A stretch of DNA of 64,000 nt from Asterella californica (taxonomy: Eukaryota > Streptophyta > Marchantiopsida > Marchantiales > Aytoniaceae): contig JAYKYS010000001.1 of assembly GCA_036924285.1 (NCBI GenBank), forward strand, positions 29,387,501-29,451,500, read 5' to 3'. Of the stretch, positions 1-12,843 are shown piece by piece (positions within the stretch are counted from its first letter, which is position 1; every line of letters starts with the position of its first letter). The notes beneath the pieces are model-generated. The model was given only the letters and a program-made list of their open reading frames with translations, was not told the DNA's origin and searched no databases. A program made the translations under genes and the position numbers.

Positions 1-2522
1 AGGATTACGGTATCTCTGAAATCAGCTTAGGCTCTTGGCTAGAGCTGGCAGGAGTTCCTGAGATTATCATGATGATGTATCGTAAACATGCATTCAAAGG
101 AATTTGGATCCATAATTGGCATGCCCCTGAACTGCCCTTCAGTAAGTGTTGTTGTTGATCGGCAGACATAACGATGAGAGAAGGTCTGTTGGATGTAACT
201 GCCTCATGGTTCTGAGGAACCAGCAATGTAGTTAGAAACTACAGTAGAGTTTATCTATTAGACAAGAAAGACAGTCGCATATATAATGTAGAGAGAGAGA
301 GAAGAAAGTCCAGAAAGCGGTGACTTTATATCCTCGATATAATCCTGCTATGATGGCAGCTAGTTTAGCGGAGGTGTCAGAATGCACAATGGTGACAGCA
401 AGGTGATGAGAAAACTCCAGATCAGGACCTGTAGACTTATCACTAGCTTGAGTGCGAGTGCGTTTAACAAACAATCTCCAGGTGCTTGGAATCGGAATCG
501 GAATGTTGTCTCGTGGCTTTGACTGTTGAAAGAGAGGTAACAATTAGAGAACATTCAGACTCGGCTGGCGTGGCCTTGACTTGACTTGTCCTCACATCTC
601 TCGAGTCTTGAGTGAAGAGGAGGAATGCTGATCGAAAAGCTGACGCAAGAGTTGAAGAGTAGGACCGGTCGTAGATCGGCCTTCATGGGCAACGAGGATT
701 TTTGCCTCTTTATGGACATGTGTCTTTTCTGTTTTGACTGGCCTCGTGGCCGGAGTATCGAATCAAATCCATGGAGTGGTGTTCACAGTTCTCTCTCTCT
801 CTCTCTCCCTCTCATACACACTCTCAAGTCAAACACACAATAACACGAGGAAGACGTCTGAAGAGACTTTCCAGAACTAAGTATGGACGCATAACTTTCG
901 CTGCACATGACAGAGTGATGAGCCCCATACTTGGAGGATTTGGAGCGGAGAAATAAATATATACTGCCACATGTCGTTGTATTTCGTAAGGTGATTGAAG
1001 GGGACAGGTTGCTCTAGCCAGAAAAACACACAGCATCTATCTGCCTGCATTTCCATGTCTTATGCAAAGTCTTTGCTGCTTCCTACCCAGCAAGCAAGCA
1101 ATGCATACCGCAGCTTGCTCAGGTCATCGTCCTTCCTTCCTTCCTCCAAGCTTGGCCCCCCGCCCCGCAAACACGCTTCCTTTCCTCCCGCGCGCTTCTT
1201 CTTCTCTTGGCACATACGCTTCCCAGGAGCTCGGAAAGTACAGTCACATCGTAGTCAAATGTGCACTGCTACTGACAGCATGACATTATTCACTAGCGAC
1301 AATATACCTCGTCATCGTTCAGTAAGCGGGAAAGATTGCGACAAACTGAAATTTCGTCCCACACTTGAACAGCTTTCACCAACGACCTTCTCCGAGATCG
1401 ACGACTACGTATTACTTCCTCATATAAGTTGACACTGTCACAATTTTGAAATCAATGAATGGACGTCCACGCGAGTTTGCCATCGACTGACTCCCCACTC
1501 CTCAGGTTTTCATACGGTACCTGTTCGAGTTGACGACAGGCAATCTCGGCAACACTCTTATAGTACGGTATTATGGCAAGGGGTTCGAAGATGTCGGGAG
1601 AGAAAAGCCATCAGCTGATCAATTACGGAATCATTTCAGGCGTACTACCATTCGCCTTATGTACCGTCCACTGACAGTTCATTATATCATAGTGCTAGCG
1701 TATCACACATTCTTTACTAGCCTAAGCTGGCGCTACGCAACGAGCAGAGGTTTTAGGCTAGATCAGAGCTAGAGGTCTTGCTCGCTATCGTACCTTTAAA
1801 CTTTCCGGTCACCTTGATATTAACGGCGAAATATCACACCCCCCCACAGAAAGGTACTTACTTAATGATCAAGCTTGATTACAGTAAGTAAGTACTCTAC
1901 ACTGAAATCCTTTACCGTAGTACGTGCCATGACACGTTTCAGAACTTCCCCGTAAGGTTTCTTTCTTCTTCTCCTCCTCCTCCTTCCTCTCGTATGTATC
2001 AGGCCATTTCACAGGATGATCGTCGACAGCAAACAGAAGCCTGCACTCTGGACTTGGAGCTGGAGCCCCGTCGGTTTGTGCAGGCGTTGTAACGCAAGGG
2101 CTCCGTAGTGTGCATCACTTTCACCCTCAACTGTCGCCTTTTGTTGGGAGAAGTCTTTTTCTTGTCTTGAGTGTGAGTCTTTGTCTTGACGGGCGGACGG
2201 GGAAGACGTAGCCTTTGCCTGCCTGGCCCACGCGGCTTCGTTCTCAAACAGCACGAACATGCAGGATCTTTCATTTCCACAAGATTGAGATATCATTCTC
2301 GCCCCCGCCCAAGTATGCCCACTGGAGGCGAGAAAGAAGAGAAGAAGAGTTTGTACACTGGCGCCGGTCTTGGTCGCCACGTTATCTCAGAGAGCAGCCA
2401 TTCAGCCACGTTCTCTGCCATGACAGCAAGAACGGAAAAGTAAGGAGTGAGGACGGAATAAGATTCGTGACGGTACTTCTGTGGAATTGAAGGGACGAAC
2501 TTGCTAAAATCTCCTATGAGCA
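1..2522. other. Stretch without a recognised gene
   Basis: Base composition is moderate, with CT-rich microsatellite-like runs near 780-810. The open frames of up to 145 codons (995-1432 plus; 1999-2380 minus) show no family signature and overlap one another on both strands. The edge at 1-560 could contain the end of a gene outside the window, but no exon could be supported. Confidence 0.4.
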
Positions 2523-2525
2523 TTA

Positions 2526-2873
2526 GGGGGTGTCAAACTTAGGAACCTTTTTGAAAGTTTTTACATTCGCCAGAAGGAGTTATGACTTCTTCCGGACTTT
2601 GGCCGAAGTTCCTTGTGAGTATTTTTGGAGTTACCTGCAGGAAAACACCGCCAGCGTTCCTTAACGATTATTTATTCATTTTACTCTGTGTTCTTTTATA
2701 ACGGAGTACATAATATTCTGAGTAATTACTGAACTTTAAAAAAATTTAATGTTCAGTCATAAGCGTAATCTAGAACGAATCGAACTTCGATACAAAATTA
2801 CCTGTTACAATTTTACTACTCTTTTCCTCTCCGTCGTTAAAGAATATTACTCTCGTAACTTTGACACCCTCTA
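2526..2873. mobile_element. MITE with GGGTGTCAAA terminal inverted repeats (copy A)
   Basis: The left end is GGGGGTGTCAAACTTAGGAA and the right end TAACTTTGACACCCTCTA, an imperfect inverted repeat of about 20 bp. TTA lies on both sides (2523-2525 and 2874-2876). The element is about 350 bp and has no coding capacity. Inside, GGAGTTATGACTTCTTCC and AGGAAAACAC resemble copy B at 54974. TTA target sites fit Tourist-like PIF/Harbinger MITEs. Confidence 0.7.
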
Positions 2874-2876
2874 TTA

Positions 2877-4599
2877 TACCTCCCAGCAGGTTCGTATGGT
2901 ACGGTTTGGACTGTATATACAGTAAAATGTCTCTGTATATACGCGTATATAGATTCGTATGAGTAAACCGTATGTGATGTGTAACATTTCCGATGAGTTG
3001 GGAAAGCAGAAACAGATTAACTGATTCTTCGAACTCCATCGTCGTCCATAAATGCTTTCTATATATTTAAGTTGTTATATCCGACCATAAATACATAAAA
3101 ACATCCTCTTCGTTGCTTTCTCGGAATGTATGTCAGTCCGGAGTCCGGAGTCCGCACTCTGACTGCACGCCATGGCATGCAGGTGGGCTGGCGGGCGACT
3201 TGTGCAGATATAAGTACCGGACCTGACTTTATGGTCGTTTCCATTTTTAGGCGACTTTATAGACGATTCTTTACTACCAGCATGCATTTTTGACGACCTC
3301 GCACTCGCTTCCCGTCGTTCGACAGCTCAATACGAATCTGTCATGATCCTCCCCCTCTCTACGGCTCTACCTACATCACACTCTGTTCTTCCTTGGCCTT
3401 TGGCCTTTTTACGTCCCAGTCTAGTTTGTGGGTAGATCGTAGTCTTCGAGGACGCGGGAGTAAAAGCATGAGCCATGAACTCGCTGAAGCTGCTGTGGGT
3501 ATACATGTTAAACCCCCGGGATAGGCATAAAAGCAGAACAGGAAACGGGATATTCCTTTATTCCTCATAATGTACTTTGAGTTTGATGAAAAGATTCCCT
3601 TCTGTACCAAGAAACCCTTATCTTCATTTTATTTCATTTCATTTTCTCTATCACTTTGTTTTGAGATGAATCGCAACTTGTAAAGCTATTGAAGAACTTT
3701 AATTTAATTCTTTATTTCACAGATTTCATCGTCTGATGAGGAAGTAATCACCACAACCATTTTTCTGCATAACTGTAAAACTTTTGAAATATCTGAAAGC
3801 AAAACGCGAAAAGAAGTGCTCTAGTCACCAGGAGTACTTGTATGCATACCAGGGGTTTAAACAGTCCCTTAATGCCCATTTACATGAAACTGAGCCAAAG
3901 TTCACATTGGAAAACATCTGAATGCAATCTCGTCTGTCTAAATAGTGTAGTGTCAAGACATTTCACTCCTCAAATAAATATTCCTGTACTTAGCGATATC
4001 AAGAAATTATTTAGATCATTGTAGCAGAAAGAGTGAAATGGAATGAATTCTTAGGAAGCTACCTTATTGTGGATTGTTCACTATACTATCCACTAAACTC
4101 ATACGTTGAGCGCAAAGATAGAAGAGTAGATCTGAGGTGAGTGAAATCTAAAAATGAATCATAATCAATGTTTCATTCAAGGACTGAGCGAACTGTTGTA
4201 CCACTATGGAATTCTATTTGGACTAAATGGATTCTGCATCATACAAAAATTCGTCTTTTTATGAGTTTGTCTTGGTTGGTAATTTATTGTTTGATTGTTT
4301 TCAATGTTTTGTGATTTTTTCCTAATTACATCAAAGATGTCACGAATACAATTTTAAATGAGACAAAGTAACCAATAGATGCAATAGTTGGCTCACATGC
4401 CTCTTATTTATTCTCATTCACACCTTGAATTGATCAACTGGAACTGAATCATCAGCATAAGTATATTTTTAGGAATTTAAGGATTTTAGTGTACAAATTT
4501 AGAGGACAGTTACAAGTTTGTGTGTGGGATAAGTGTAGAGAGTGTTGTGAAAAGATAGAATCATTTTCAAATATAAAATTTATAATTATTGGAAGGAGA
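2877..4599. other. AT-rich stretch, nothing recognised
   Basis: It holds only short frames. The base composition falls from moderate before 3.5 kb to strongly AT-rich after 3.6 kb, where decayed mobile-element DNA begins. Confidence 0.4.
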
Positions 4600-7500
4600 T
4601 CGAACTTCAGATCTTGATGAAACTGTTCTCTGTGGTACGATCTATGTTGTGGATGATTGGATTATGAGAATCTTGTGTCTATATTTGAATATTGAATTTA
4701 ATCTATTTTTGTCCCAAAAGAGCATCGTTAAATAAAAAAATGGTAACTAATAGCATCCAAAATCATTCTTGCAAAACATAACGTATTCACTTCGTAAATG
4801 ACATGTCTGGAGTTTTTTGAAAATTTTCTGATTATCTAAACCACCTTTTGAGAAAACTTGGATTAAGAAATGCCAAAAACCCAAGACTATTAGGAGGATG
4901 ATCATGTCATTTTGTGATTTGAGGTCATGGCATACATCAAAATAGAGAGGAGAACAAACCCAACAAGTTCAACTCAAGATCTATTTGTTTGCTCACCAAT
5001 TTGGCTTTAAAGACTTGCTTAAACTAACATAACGTCTTTTACTTTTCCCGGCTGTCAAGTTGCTCCAAAACACATCATGTATGATCTTCAAGATTGTCAC
5101 ATGCCTTGAGACATGAAATCCTTAGAAATCCATTACTGAAATTTAGTTATGAACCTGGAAATAAAAAATACATATCAATTTAAAGGAATAGCTGAATAAT
5201 ACAATATGTCGTCTGCTTATGATTTCTTAAAATTACCTAATAATGATATATCATGTGATAGATGTTTTCAAAGTCTAGAAGCATATGTGCTTCAAAAATG
5301 ATAACAAATTGACTAGAACACTCGTTATGATTTTTTTTGCAAGTCAACTCCATAATTTGTGACTTCTATACTCATCTTTCGAGGGAAGGCATACTCTCTA
5401 GAAAATGTCTAGAATGTATCAGTTTGCTCATGCAAATGTCCAAATCATTTGAAATGACAAATGCAACATTTTGGTTTCATCAACATTACTAACACTTAGC
5501 TAGATGTGTCAATTTTTGGTTTTGTATCCAAAATATTAGGAAATCAACTTTTTCCACTGAAGTCATCCAGAGAATGTTTTGCAGCTCAACGAGAAGCACC
5601 CATTGAATTCCACACATTTAAAATCCGCAATCTATAATCTTTTCTCAAGATAATCAATAATTGATCTTTGACCGAATAGGTGATGCATGTTCCTCCTCCT
5701 CTATCAGTTTCTTGGGACTAACCTTTTCTTTGCTTGAGGTTTGGGTTCCCACTTTCTTCTCAAGGTTTGTTCAATCTCTTCTTCATGCGTATGTGACACT
5801 GGTATAGAGGTTGAAGGGTTCAAGGAAGACAATTTCTGTTTATATCCCAACACTATGCTCGTTGTGTCAGTATGGATGAGACTGATAAAAAGTTAGACTA
5901 TATATAATATGTAATGATCTGAGTCGTCTGTTTGAAAAAACAAAGTTAGGATTATTCATAATTTTCAATGTACTACTCGTAGTCTGCTTCTTGTCAGAAT
6001 AGATCACTATCCATGTACTGCTTCAGTCTTTCTCTCGTCTCTTTTGTTTTTTCTTCCTTGTACTCTTCTTCAAGATTACAATCCATCTCTTTCTCAACAT
6101 CAAAGTCCTCATTTAGAACATCGTCTATATATTTTCGACTTTATCTTTCATTGGACATACTCGTTTCACATATTGTCACTTCAGATCTTTCCTCCGTAAG
6201 GTAGCCAAACATAAGATATTTTTTTATCTAAGGCTACATGTAAACTATGTTAGTGATCCGTGTACTCACTTTGGATGGTCAACAAGTGCAGAATCTTATC
6301 TTCTACTCTCTCTTTCATTATATAAAGTGTGAAAATGCACATCCAAGGGTATTCGAGTTTGAATTCACTCTTGAACAACGTCTTATATGTAGTCTAGAAA
6401 ATACTCTTTATTCACACAACACTCCTCCAAAGTCCAACAATTTGAATTCAGATGAGTATATGTTTTGTTATATTTTTGAAAGCACAAGGTTTTCTCGTTT
6501 GCATCATTAAAAGCACATTAAAAAGCATTACTCTTTAAGAGAACTATGATCAAAGTATGTAACTGTTGTAACACTGATCAAGATGGTAAACTCTCAGTTC
6601 TCTCTTGAAACACAACATCCGATCATTTGTGCATTCCTGTAAGTCCCATAAATGTCCGCATAGTGTTTTCCACCATATTCAGTTCTTGATATGCCACATC
6701 ATATTCTCTAGTACCAAAATTTATTCATGATGTCCATCCATTCGTAAAAAGTCTTAGTAGAGAAGCCTTGCGAAGCATAAGATTTTTTCTCTTACATCAT
6801 TAGTATCACAAAAGGTATCGTTCTCCAAGAGAACAATGACTAAAGTATGTAATTTGTCATAACACTGATCAAAAGTTTTAAAATTCTCATCATCTCATAG
6901 TATAAACTCCAAGTTCCTTCCTTAAACACAGAACAAAATCCACGCAAAACATTAAACAGACTTTATTGATCGATTGGACAAACTCAACTCCTCTTAATTA
7001 TTCCTTCAAAATATCCCATAACAAGTAGTAGACAATGCATTTTGGACATCAACATCAAGACATTACTCTCCATATGTCAATCTGATATCAACCTCTACTT
7101 TCATTTCAAAATGTCTTTGAATATATATACTATATACATGAGATTATAGAACTGACTCTATAGAATCTACTAACTGAAATTAGTAGATTCTATCATAGTG
7201 GATTAACTCCACGTGTGATCTAGCATAGATGTCATGATCATGATCACTTACCGCAACTCCTTATTATTGTTACTCCTCTACAACTCCTAGAATACTTCAT
7301 ATTACTCTTCTTTCCTAAGCTATGTGTTGCATCTTCTTGCACATAAAAGACATATCGCGTCACTCATGACACATTGGGCAATGAAGCTTTGAAATGACAC
7401 TTTGGGACTCTCTTATAGACTTTCAGTGGCTCATTGGTTTTGATGCTTGAAGGACATCTTGACATAGAAGTTGTGATGCTTGAGCATGACACCTCATTTA

Positions 7501-8450
7501 TAAGACTTATCCTCTTAGTAAGCATGAGGTTTCTCAAGATAACTTCTTATACATACTTCATTCCTTTTTGCTGAATGCTATTGTATTGTCTATCTCGTGA
7601 GAGTTCTTGGCTGGGGAGTTCTCACAGGCCATAATGCATAGAACCACATAAATCTTATTTCTTAAGTAGTGCAAACCTCTCATTTATTTACACTTGCAAA
7701 TTCTATCCAATTTCTGAATTTACAAGATCACAAGATCATTGAAAAATCTATCCGACTATACCTCAAACTCTCCAACGATTGAGTTATAGCAACGTAGGAT
7801 TTTTAGCCCTAAAAGTTTTAAAGTGTACAACCCTAACACCACCTTTACTCTTTTCTTTACTAAAACACTTGCAGCTTCCTCCTCTCAACTCCAAAACAAG
7901 AGATCCATGTCTTTTCGGAAATCTCTCTCCAAATGCTTTTGGAATGATATCCAATACATACAAAACTTAACTCTCTAACCACTAGTACAACCAACCGAAG
8001 TTTCACAAATATTTTTCACATGAAAATCTTCTTTTTCTCAAAACCTAGAATATACCTCAACAACATAAACATCCAAGATAACTCGAAAGTGTGGAACTCG
8101 ATGATATTTGCAATAGATAAGAATTAGCAACTTTAGGTCAGAGATAATAATCACTGGGTCACCACCAATGTCCACAAGAATGACAAGAATCCAAACATGC
8201 ATAGCAAGGGAACATGCTCTGTCACATTTTTCATGCCACTTCAGAATTTCGTGGTAGAGAAGATCAACGACAACAGTACATGCAAAATAGATGATATGTT
8301 CATCACAATGAAGTAGGAACAGATGATAATGCAATAGAGCAACATGCAACTCCTTTGGATAGAATAGAACGACAGACGTTGATGAGACGATAGCCCATTC
8401 TTGTGTCACTAGTAAGAACACAAGTAACAATAGACAAGAGCACACTATTG
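4600..8450 (-). mobile_element. Possible heavily decayed Ty1/copia element
   Basis: This AT-rich stretch has scattered minus-strand hints of copia pol. One segment near 6640 reads RTEYGGKHYADIYGTYR, like the GGEY region of copia integrase. An acidic Glu/Lys-rich segment at 6204-6013 is like the linker between integrase and RT. FGCL-like and KxxR-rich fragments lie near 6350. No LTRs were identified and no long frame survives. The 135-codon minus ORF at 8038-8445 is hydrophobic and unrecognised. Confidence 0.35.
7161..7192. repeat. Perfect 13-bp inverted repeat
   Basis: TAGAATCTACTAA, loop CTGAAA, TTAGTAGATTCTA. It lies in the AT-rich region with copia remains. Confidence 0.75.
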
Positions 8451-9663
8451 ACTCCTCAATGAAATAGATATCCAGCTGGTAAGATTAGAAGTATTTAATT
8501 ATCCGTCGGATATCTAATATTTTCTTCTCTGTCACTTTCGAGGTCGTGACCTCTTCTGCATTTTCATAGAAAATATTTTTTATTCATGGATATGTTTCTG
8601 ATCGTCCTAACCCTCACACTTGGATTGTAAGTGAAGTGTCAAGAATTATATCGATCCGAATATAAATTAAATAATCAATAAATAATAACTTTTCTTATAA
8701 ATATTATTTAATCTATTAAAAATTCTTTCAAAAAAATGTTAGACAAGGAATCATGAGTTGTTAATAAACGTCTACCATCTTCATATGGAAGGGGTATAAA
8801 CTAATAGCAAGAAGCAAGAAAGCTCCCTTGTTCCACATTCATCCTTATATTCCAATAAAGCTGAGATGGAGACAAAGGAACCTGAAATGAAAGAAAAAGT
8901 CAAAATATATTTGGCATATGTGAAAAGAAGTTTATATGAACGTGGCATTTCAAACCAAACTTGTCTTCTCCCTCTCTTACCTTCACTCAGTGAGGAAATA
9001 GTCCTTAATCAAATCACTCTTGTCTACCTCGAATTTCGCAACTATCACGAAATAGAAACAATAATAATATAATAAAGTTTCACGTGGAAAACTTGCCCTA
9101 AAAAGGAGTACACTAAAAGTAAGAGTAAAAGAAAGGAAATAAAGCCCATACGGTAGCGTTTCAAAACATAAAGCAGTGCACAAGCTCCCCCTCACGTGGC
9201 AACAGAACGTGTGCCACATGGCCGAAGATTCCCCTACAACATGTTTGTCTTTATTGCTCGCGAGGACTTTATGTTTCTGTACGGGAAACAGCCGTCAGAT
9301 AGATCTTTTGGGTGATAGTTAATAAGAACTAGAAGAATAAAAGTAAAATATAAAAAATATAATAAGAACTGGTTATTTCCACTAGAGTTCCGGTCTTGGT
9401 AAAGTTTACAAATAATTTACAAGTGATTTATCTGACGTTCTCCATCCTGTCAAAAGCCGGAAATATTTCTTCTCAACCGGCTGTCGGAGATTTTAGCGGG
9501 CGCAATATCCGAAACCCGGTACTGTTCGACCGCCTGATGGGAAACCACCCCCAGAACGGCAGGTTGAGAAGGTTTCGGACCAGCGAGGGCGGAAGCGCGA
9601 ATAAGGGCAAGCGAGCCCTCAAGAACATGAACCACGTCCACCTACCTGGTCGATTCCTCTTCT
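8451..9663. other. Stretch before the gypsy element, nothing recognised
   Basis: It is AT-rich to about 9.39 kb, then of mixed composition up to the LTR. A 90-codon plus frame (9396-9668) runs into the LTR and has no recognised content. The gypsy insertion point is at 9663/9664. Confidence 0.4.
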
Positions 9664-10609
9664 TGTAACGTTCGACCGCAGATCTCGGAACAGATTCTTT
9701 AATCTCTAACCAATGAACTGCCGAACGTGAACCTCCCTAGAGACATGTATACTTTATTTGTGTCTCCAGATCCAGTTCGTTAAACTATCAGCTAATGAGC
9801 ACCGAGGATTTGATAACTGTTGAACGGGTTTCGAATAACCAACTAGTCTTTTGTAGGTCTCTGGTCAATCTTAGGTTGCTAAATACAGGTGGAACTATTC
9901 TAGACCTGGGTTGCATAAAATTTGGGCAGCGCTTCCGCTACTGGTGATCAAGTCGGAACGCCAGGACCCACAAGGAGCAACCGCCAAGACTAGGAGACCT
10001 AGTAGATGCTAGGAAGTAGGAAGGCAAAGCAATTACACCTAAATAAAGTCAACACGACACCAGATGCGCCCAACTCAGTTTTGGCACACAACTCAAGCCT
10101 ACTTATCAGAATGGAGAAAGTCACGGGCTCATATACATTACATGGCATTACTTGCTGACAAGGTCACGCAGCGCTCTTGGACCGGCAATCCTTCACTACT
10201 CAGCAACTCTGCTGTGACTAAGACTTCATCCGAGAACCTACTTTCACTCTGAACGCCCTGATTTCTGTTGCTCAACAGATCAGACCCAAGTCAGCGATCT
10301 AATCAACACCCCAAGTCTGCTCTCAAGGTCCCTCTTCAAATCTGCTCTCCAAGGAGCTTGATGTGCATCAGTTCTAGCTCCTGATTTCTGACCTCAAAGA
10401 CAATGTACACTACACTGAAAAATACAGTCTCCTCCTTCACCACCAAGAGCTCTCTCTCCAAAACTGAAAAACTGAGAATGGCCTCCTTTAGGGTTCACGA
10501 CACTCTTTTATCTAGTCTCTTGAGCCTGCCTTGTGCCATGCAGCTGCCACTTTTGATTAATCACTGCCCGAATGCCATCTGGTTTGGGGAAAAAGCAAAA
10601 GGTGTTACA
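9664..10609 (-). repeat. 3' LTR of the gypsy element
   Basis: This is the 946-bp partner of the 15843-16788 LTR. It is preceded in the element's sense by a purine-rich tract. Three substitutions relative to the 5' LTR were noticed and no indels. Confidence 0.93.
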
Positions 10610-10620
10610 ATCGCCCCAAC
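10610..10620 (-). other. Polypurine tract before the 3' LTR
   Basis: On the minus strand GTTGGGGCGAT abuts the 3' LTR, the place of the plus-strand primer. The tract is purine-rich but short. About 400 bases of untranslated sequence separate it from the pol stop. Confidence 0.7.
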
Positions 10621-11010
10621 CAGCAAAACGCAGTTCTTCCACTGAACTGCGGTATCTACAATACCACATTAGAAACAACACTTCCTCAAATCCAGAGGAA
10701 CAGTACCCCATCCAGGGTAAGATTAAGCCCTTTCTCAAGGCTATGCTCCATTACCGAGCATCCGTTGAAGCTTTCGGGTGAGACAGAACCCGAGCTTCCA
10801 GGTGGTGAACTCGTCAGTTTCTTTTTATCCACCTCCTTACTATGATACACCATAGTAGCGTCAGCCTAAACCTGATTGACATCCGACAGTCATAAGCAGT
10901 CAGCAGACCACAACTCCACCTTTAGACGAGCAGATTGGCCAGATCTACTCGGTTCCAGTGTCCTTGAAGGGCCCTTTGCATGACTCTTCTGACTCGATTC
11001 AATCCACCGC

Positions 11011-12843
11011 TTAGCTGGAAGAGACCACTGCGGACTGTCGTCTCACAAAATATCTACGCAGTGGTTCTTGAAACTTGTACAATGCTAGATCATCTAGGTA
11101 CTCCCAAGCTTCACTTACCAATCCCGGAACTCTACCTGTCCAACGACATAGGTATTGAGTAACGGGTTCTCCAGCTCCATCTGGATTCGGTGATGCTCGA
11201 TGATCTACTATCTCAATCAACTCAAGATCATCAGCTCTTGGTAATGCTTCTAACACTGGATGCCATTTCTGATATCTTCCTGGCAACGACTCTAGTTCCT
11301 CACGAAACATCTTTAAGTTAGAAACATGAATAATAGGGTGGTAATGCTTCATACTAGCTGGAAAACGTAACTTATAGGTCACAGGACCTAACTTTTTCTC
11401 GATCAGGAACGGTCCTGCCCACTTTGGAAGAAGCTTCTTGGCTAAATCCACCCCTGCTGGGATTCTGAAGTTCTTGGTTCTCAACCAGACTCTCTGTCCT
11501 TCTTCGAATTGTAAATCTTGTCTACCACGGTTTGCATACTTAGCATACCGTTGTTGTGCCTTCTCCATGTGTTTCTTGGCTTCTTGAAACACAGTACCCC
11601 GAACAAGTATGAAAGTCTCTAGATCTGGAGGATCCTGATTCGACCTTCCTGTATTTTCATGCCCCTTGGTAGCCAGAGCTATAGGAGTCCAAGGTGCATG
11701 AGAGCCCCGATAAACCACTTCAAATGGTTTAAATCCTGTACTCGAGTGCTTGGTGTTGTTATATGTAAACTCCACCAAGTCCAAGTGCTCGCTCCAATCA
11801 CTCTGATCTCGCATGATATAGTTTCTCAACCCTTGTTCTACTATCTGGATCATCCTTTCCGTCTGACCATCAGTTTCAGGATGATAAGAGGAACTGAACT
11901 TGAGGGTAGTTCCGAGCCTTCGAAACAAACCCTTCCAAAAATCAGCTACAAACCTCCTATCCAGATCTGAAACAATGTCTTTAGGCATCCCATGATACTT
12001 AAAAACATATCGTATAAACAGTTCAGCGGCACCTCTTGACGTCACTGCTTCCCTACAAGGGATGAGGTGAGCTTGCTTACTGAAACGATCTATAACAACT
12101 AACAGAGCATCAAAACCTCCTGATTCGGATAAACCTGTGCATAAGTCCATACTTATGCTCTCCCAAGGTCCATCAGATATTGGCAATGGCCTCAGCAACC
12201 CTGCAGGTCTCCTCCGCTCAGTTCGTTGTTGCTGACATGTCAAGCAAGTCTGCACGTACTTGATTACATCCTCCAACATGGACGGCCAATAGAACTGCTC
12301 TTTAACTCGTTGCAATGTTCTATTTTGTCCTCCATGTCCAGCCAGTTCACAATCATGACATTCTTGCATGACGAGTGTCCTTAGAGATCCAGCTGGAACA
12401 TAGACCTTGGTTTGCTTATAAAACCAAAGGCCATTGCGAAATGAGAGATTACGTACCAATGGATCTCTCCCTTGTTGGTTGGTCCAACGTTGAGCCTGAG
12501 GATCATCAGGCAATGCTTGTCTGATTCGATCCAAAAGCTCTTCACTTGTGTCCTGGGTTGTTAACGCCTGGACACGTCTGCTTAACAAATCCGCTGGAAT
12601 ATTTTCCTTCCCCTTTTGATACCGCCATTCGATATCAAAACCTGCAAGCTCCACTTGCCACCTCTGCTGTTTGCGAGACAAACGGGGTTTACTCTGAAAG
12701 TATGTATTACCCTCGCAGTCCGTCACAACAGTAACCTTGCTTGGTAACAAATAATGCTCCCAACGCTTCAGACAATGGACAACTGCGAACATCTCCTGTT
12801 CATGAGCAGGCCATTTCGCCTCAGTCTCTAAGAACTTGTGACT
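11011..12843 (-). CDS. Gypsy RNase H-integrase-chromodomain part of the polyprotein, downstream of the in-frame stop
   Basis: This is the same frame as the Gag-RT part, open from the codon after the TAA to a stop at 11011; the first Met is at 12792. Numbered from that Met it shows the rest of RNase H (about 1-75), an integrase zinc finger (H146, H153, C183, C186) and an integrase core with acidic residues D216, D276 and E312 (in SSSYHPETDGQTERM). A C-terminal segment (about 525-580, LIEIVDHRA... LCRWTG... SEAWEYLDDL) resembles a chromodomain. Such tails direct chromovirus integration to certain chromatin marks. The integrase metal-binding residues appear intact, so the element's main visible defect is the single stop upstream. 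It has no ATG of its own expected to be used. Confidence 0.9.
   Translation of the reverse strand, partial: SHKFLETEAKWPAHEQEMFAVVHCLKRWEHYLLPSKVTVVTDCEGNTYFQSKPRLSRKQQRWQVELAGFDIEWRYQKGKENIPADLLSRRVQALTTQDTSEELLDRIRQALPDDPQAQRWTNQQGRDPLVRNLSFRNGLWFYKQTKVYVPAGSLRTLVMQECHDCELAGHGGQNRTLQRVKEQFYWPSMLEDVIKYVQTCLTCQQQRTERRRPAGLLRPLPISDGPWESISMDLCTGLSESGGFDALLVVIDRFSKQAHLIPCREAVTSRGAAELFIRYVFKYHGMPKDIVSDLDRRFVADFWKGLFRRLGTTLKFSSSYHPETDGQTERMIQIVEQGLRNYIMRDQSDWSEHLDLVEFTYNNTKHSSTGFKPFEVVYRGSHAPWTPIALATKGHENTGRSNQDPPDLETFILVRGTVFQEAKKHMEKAQQRYAKYANRGRQDLQFEEGQRVWLRTKNFRIPAGVDLAKKLLPKWAGPFLIEKKLGPVTYKLRFPASMKHYHPIIHVSNLKMFREELESLPGRYQKWHPVLEALPRADDLELIEIVDHRASPNPDGAGEPVTQYLCRWTGRVPGLVSEAWEYLDDLALYKFQEPLRRYFVRRQSAVVSSS

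Noticed and set aside
995..1432. A 145-codon plus-strand frame near the left edge.
   Set aside because: No recognised motif, low-complexity Ser/Pro/Phe content from CT-rich DNA, and no splice partners that extend it.
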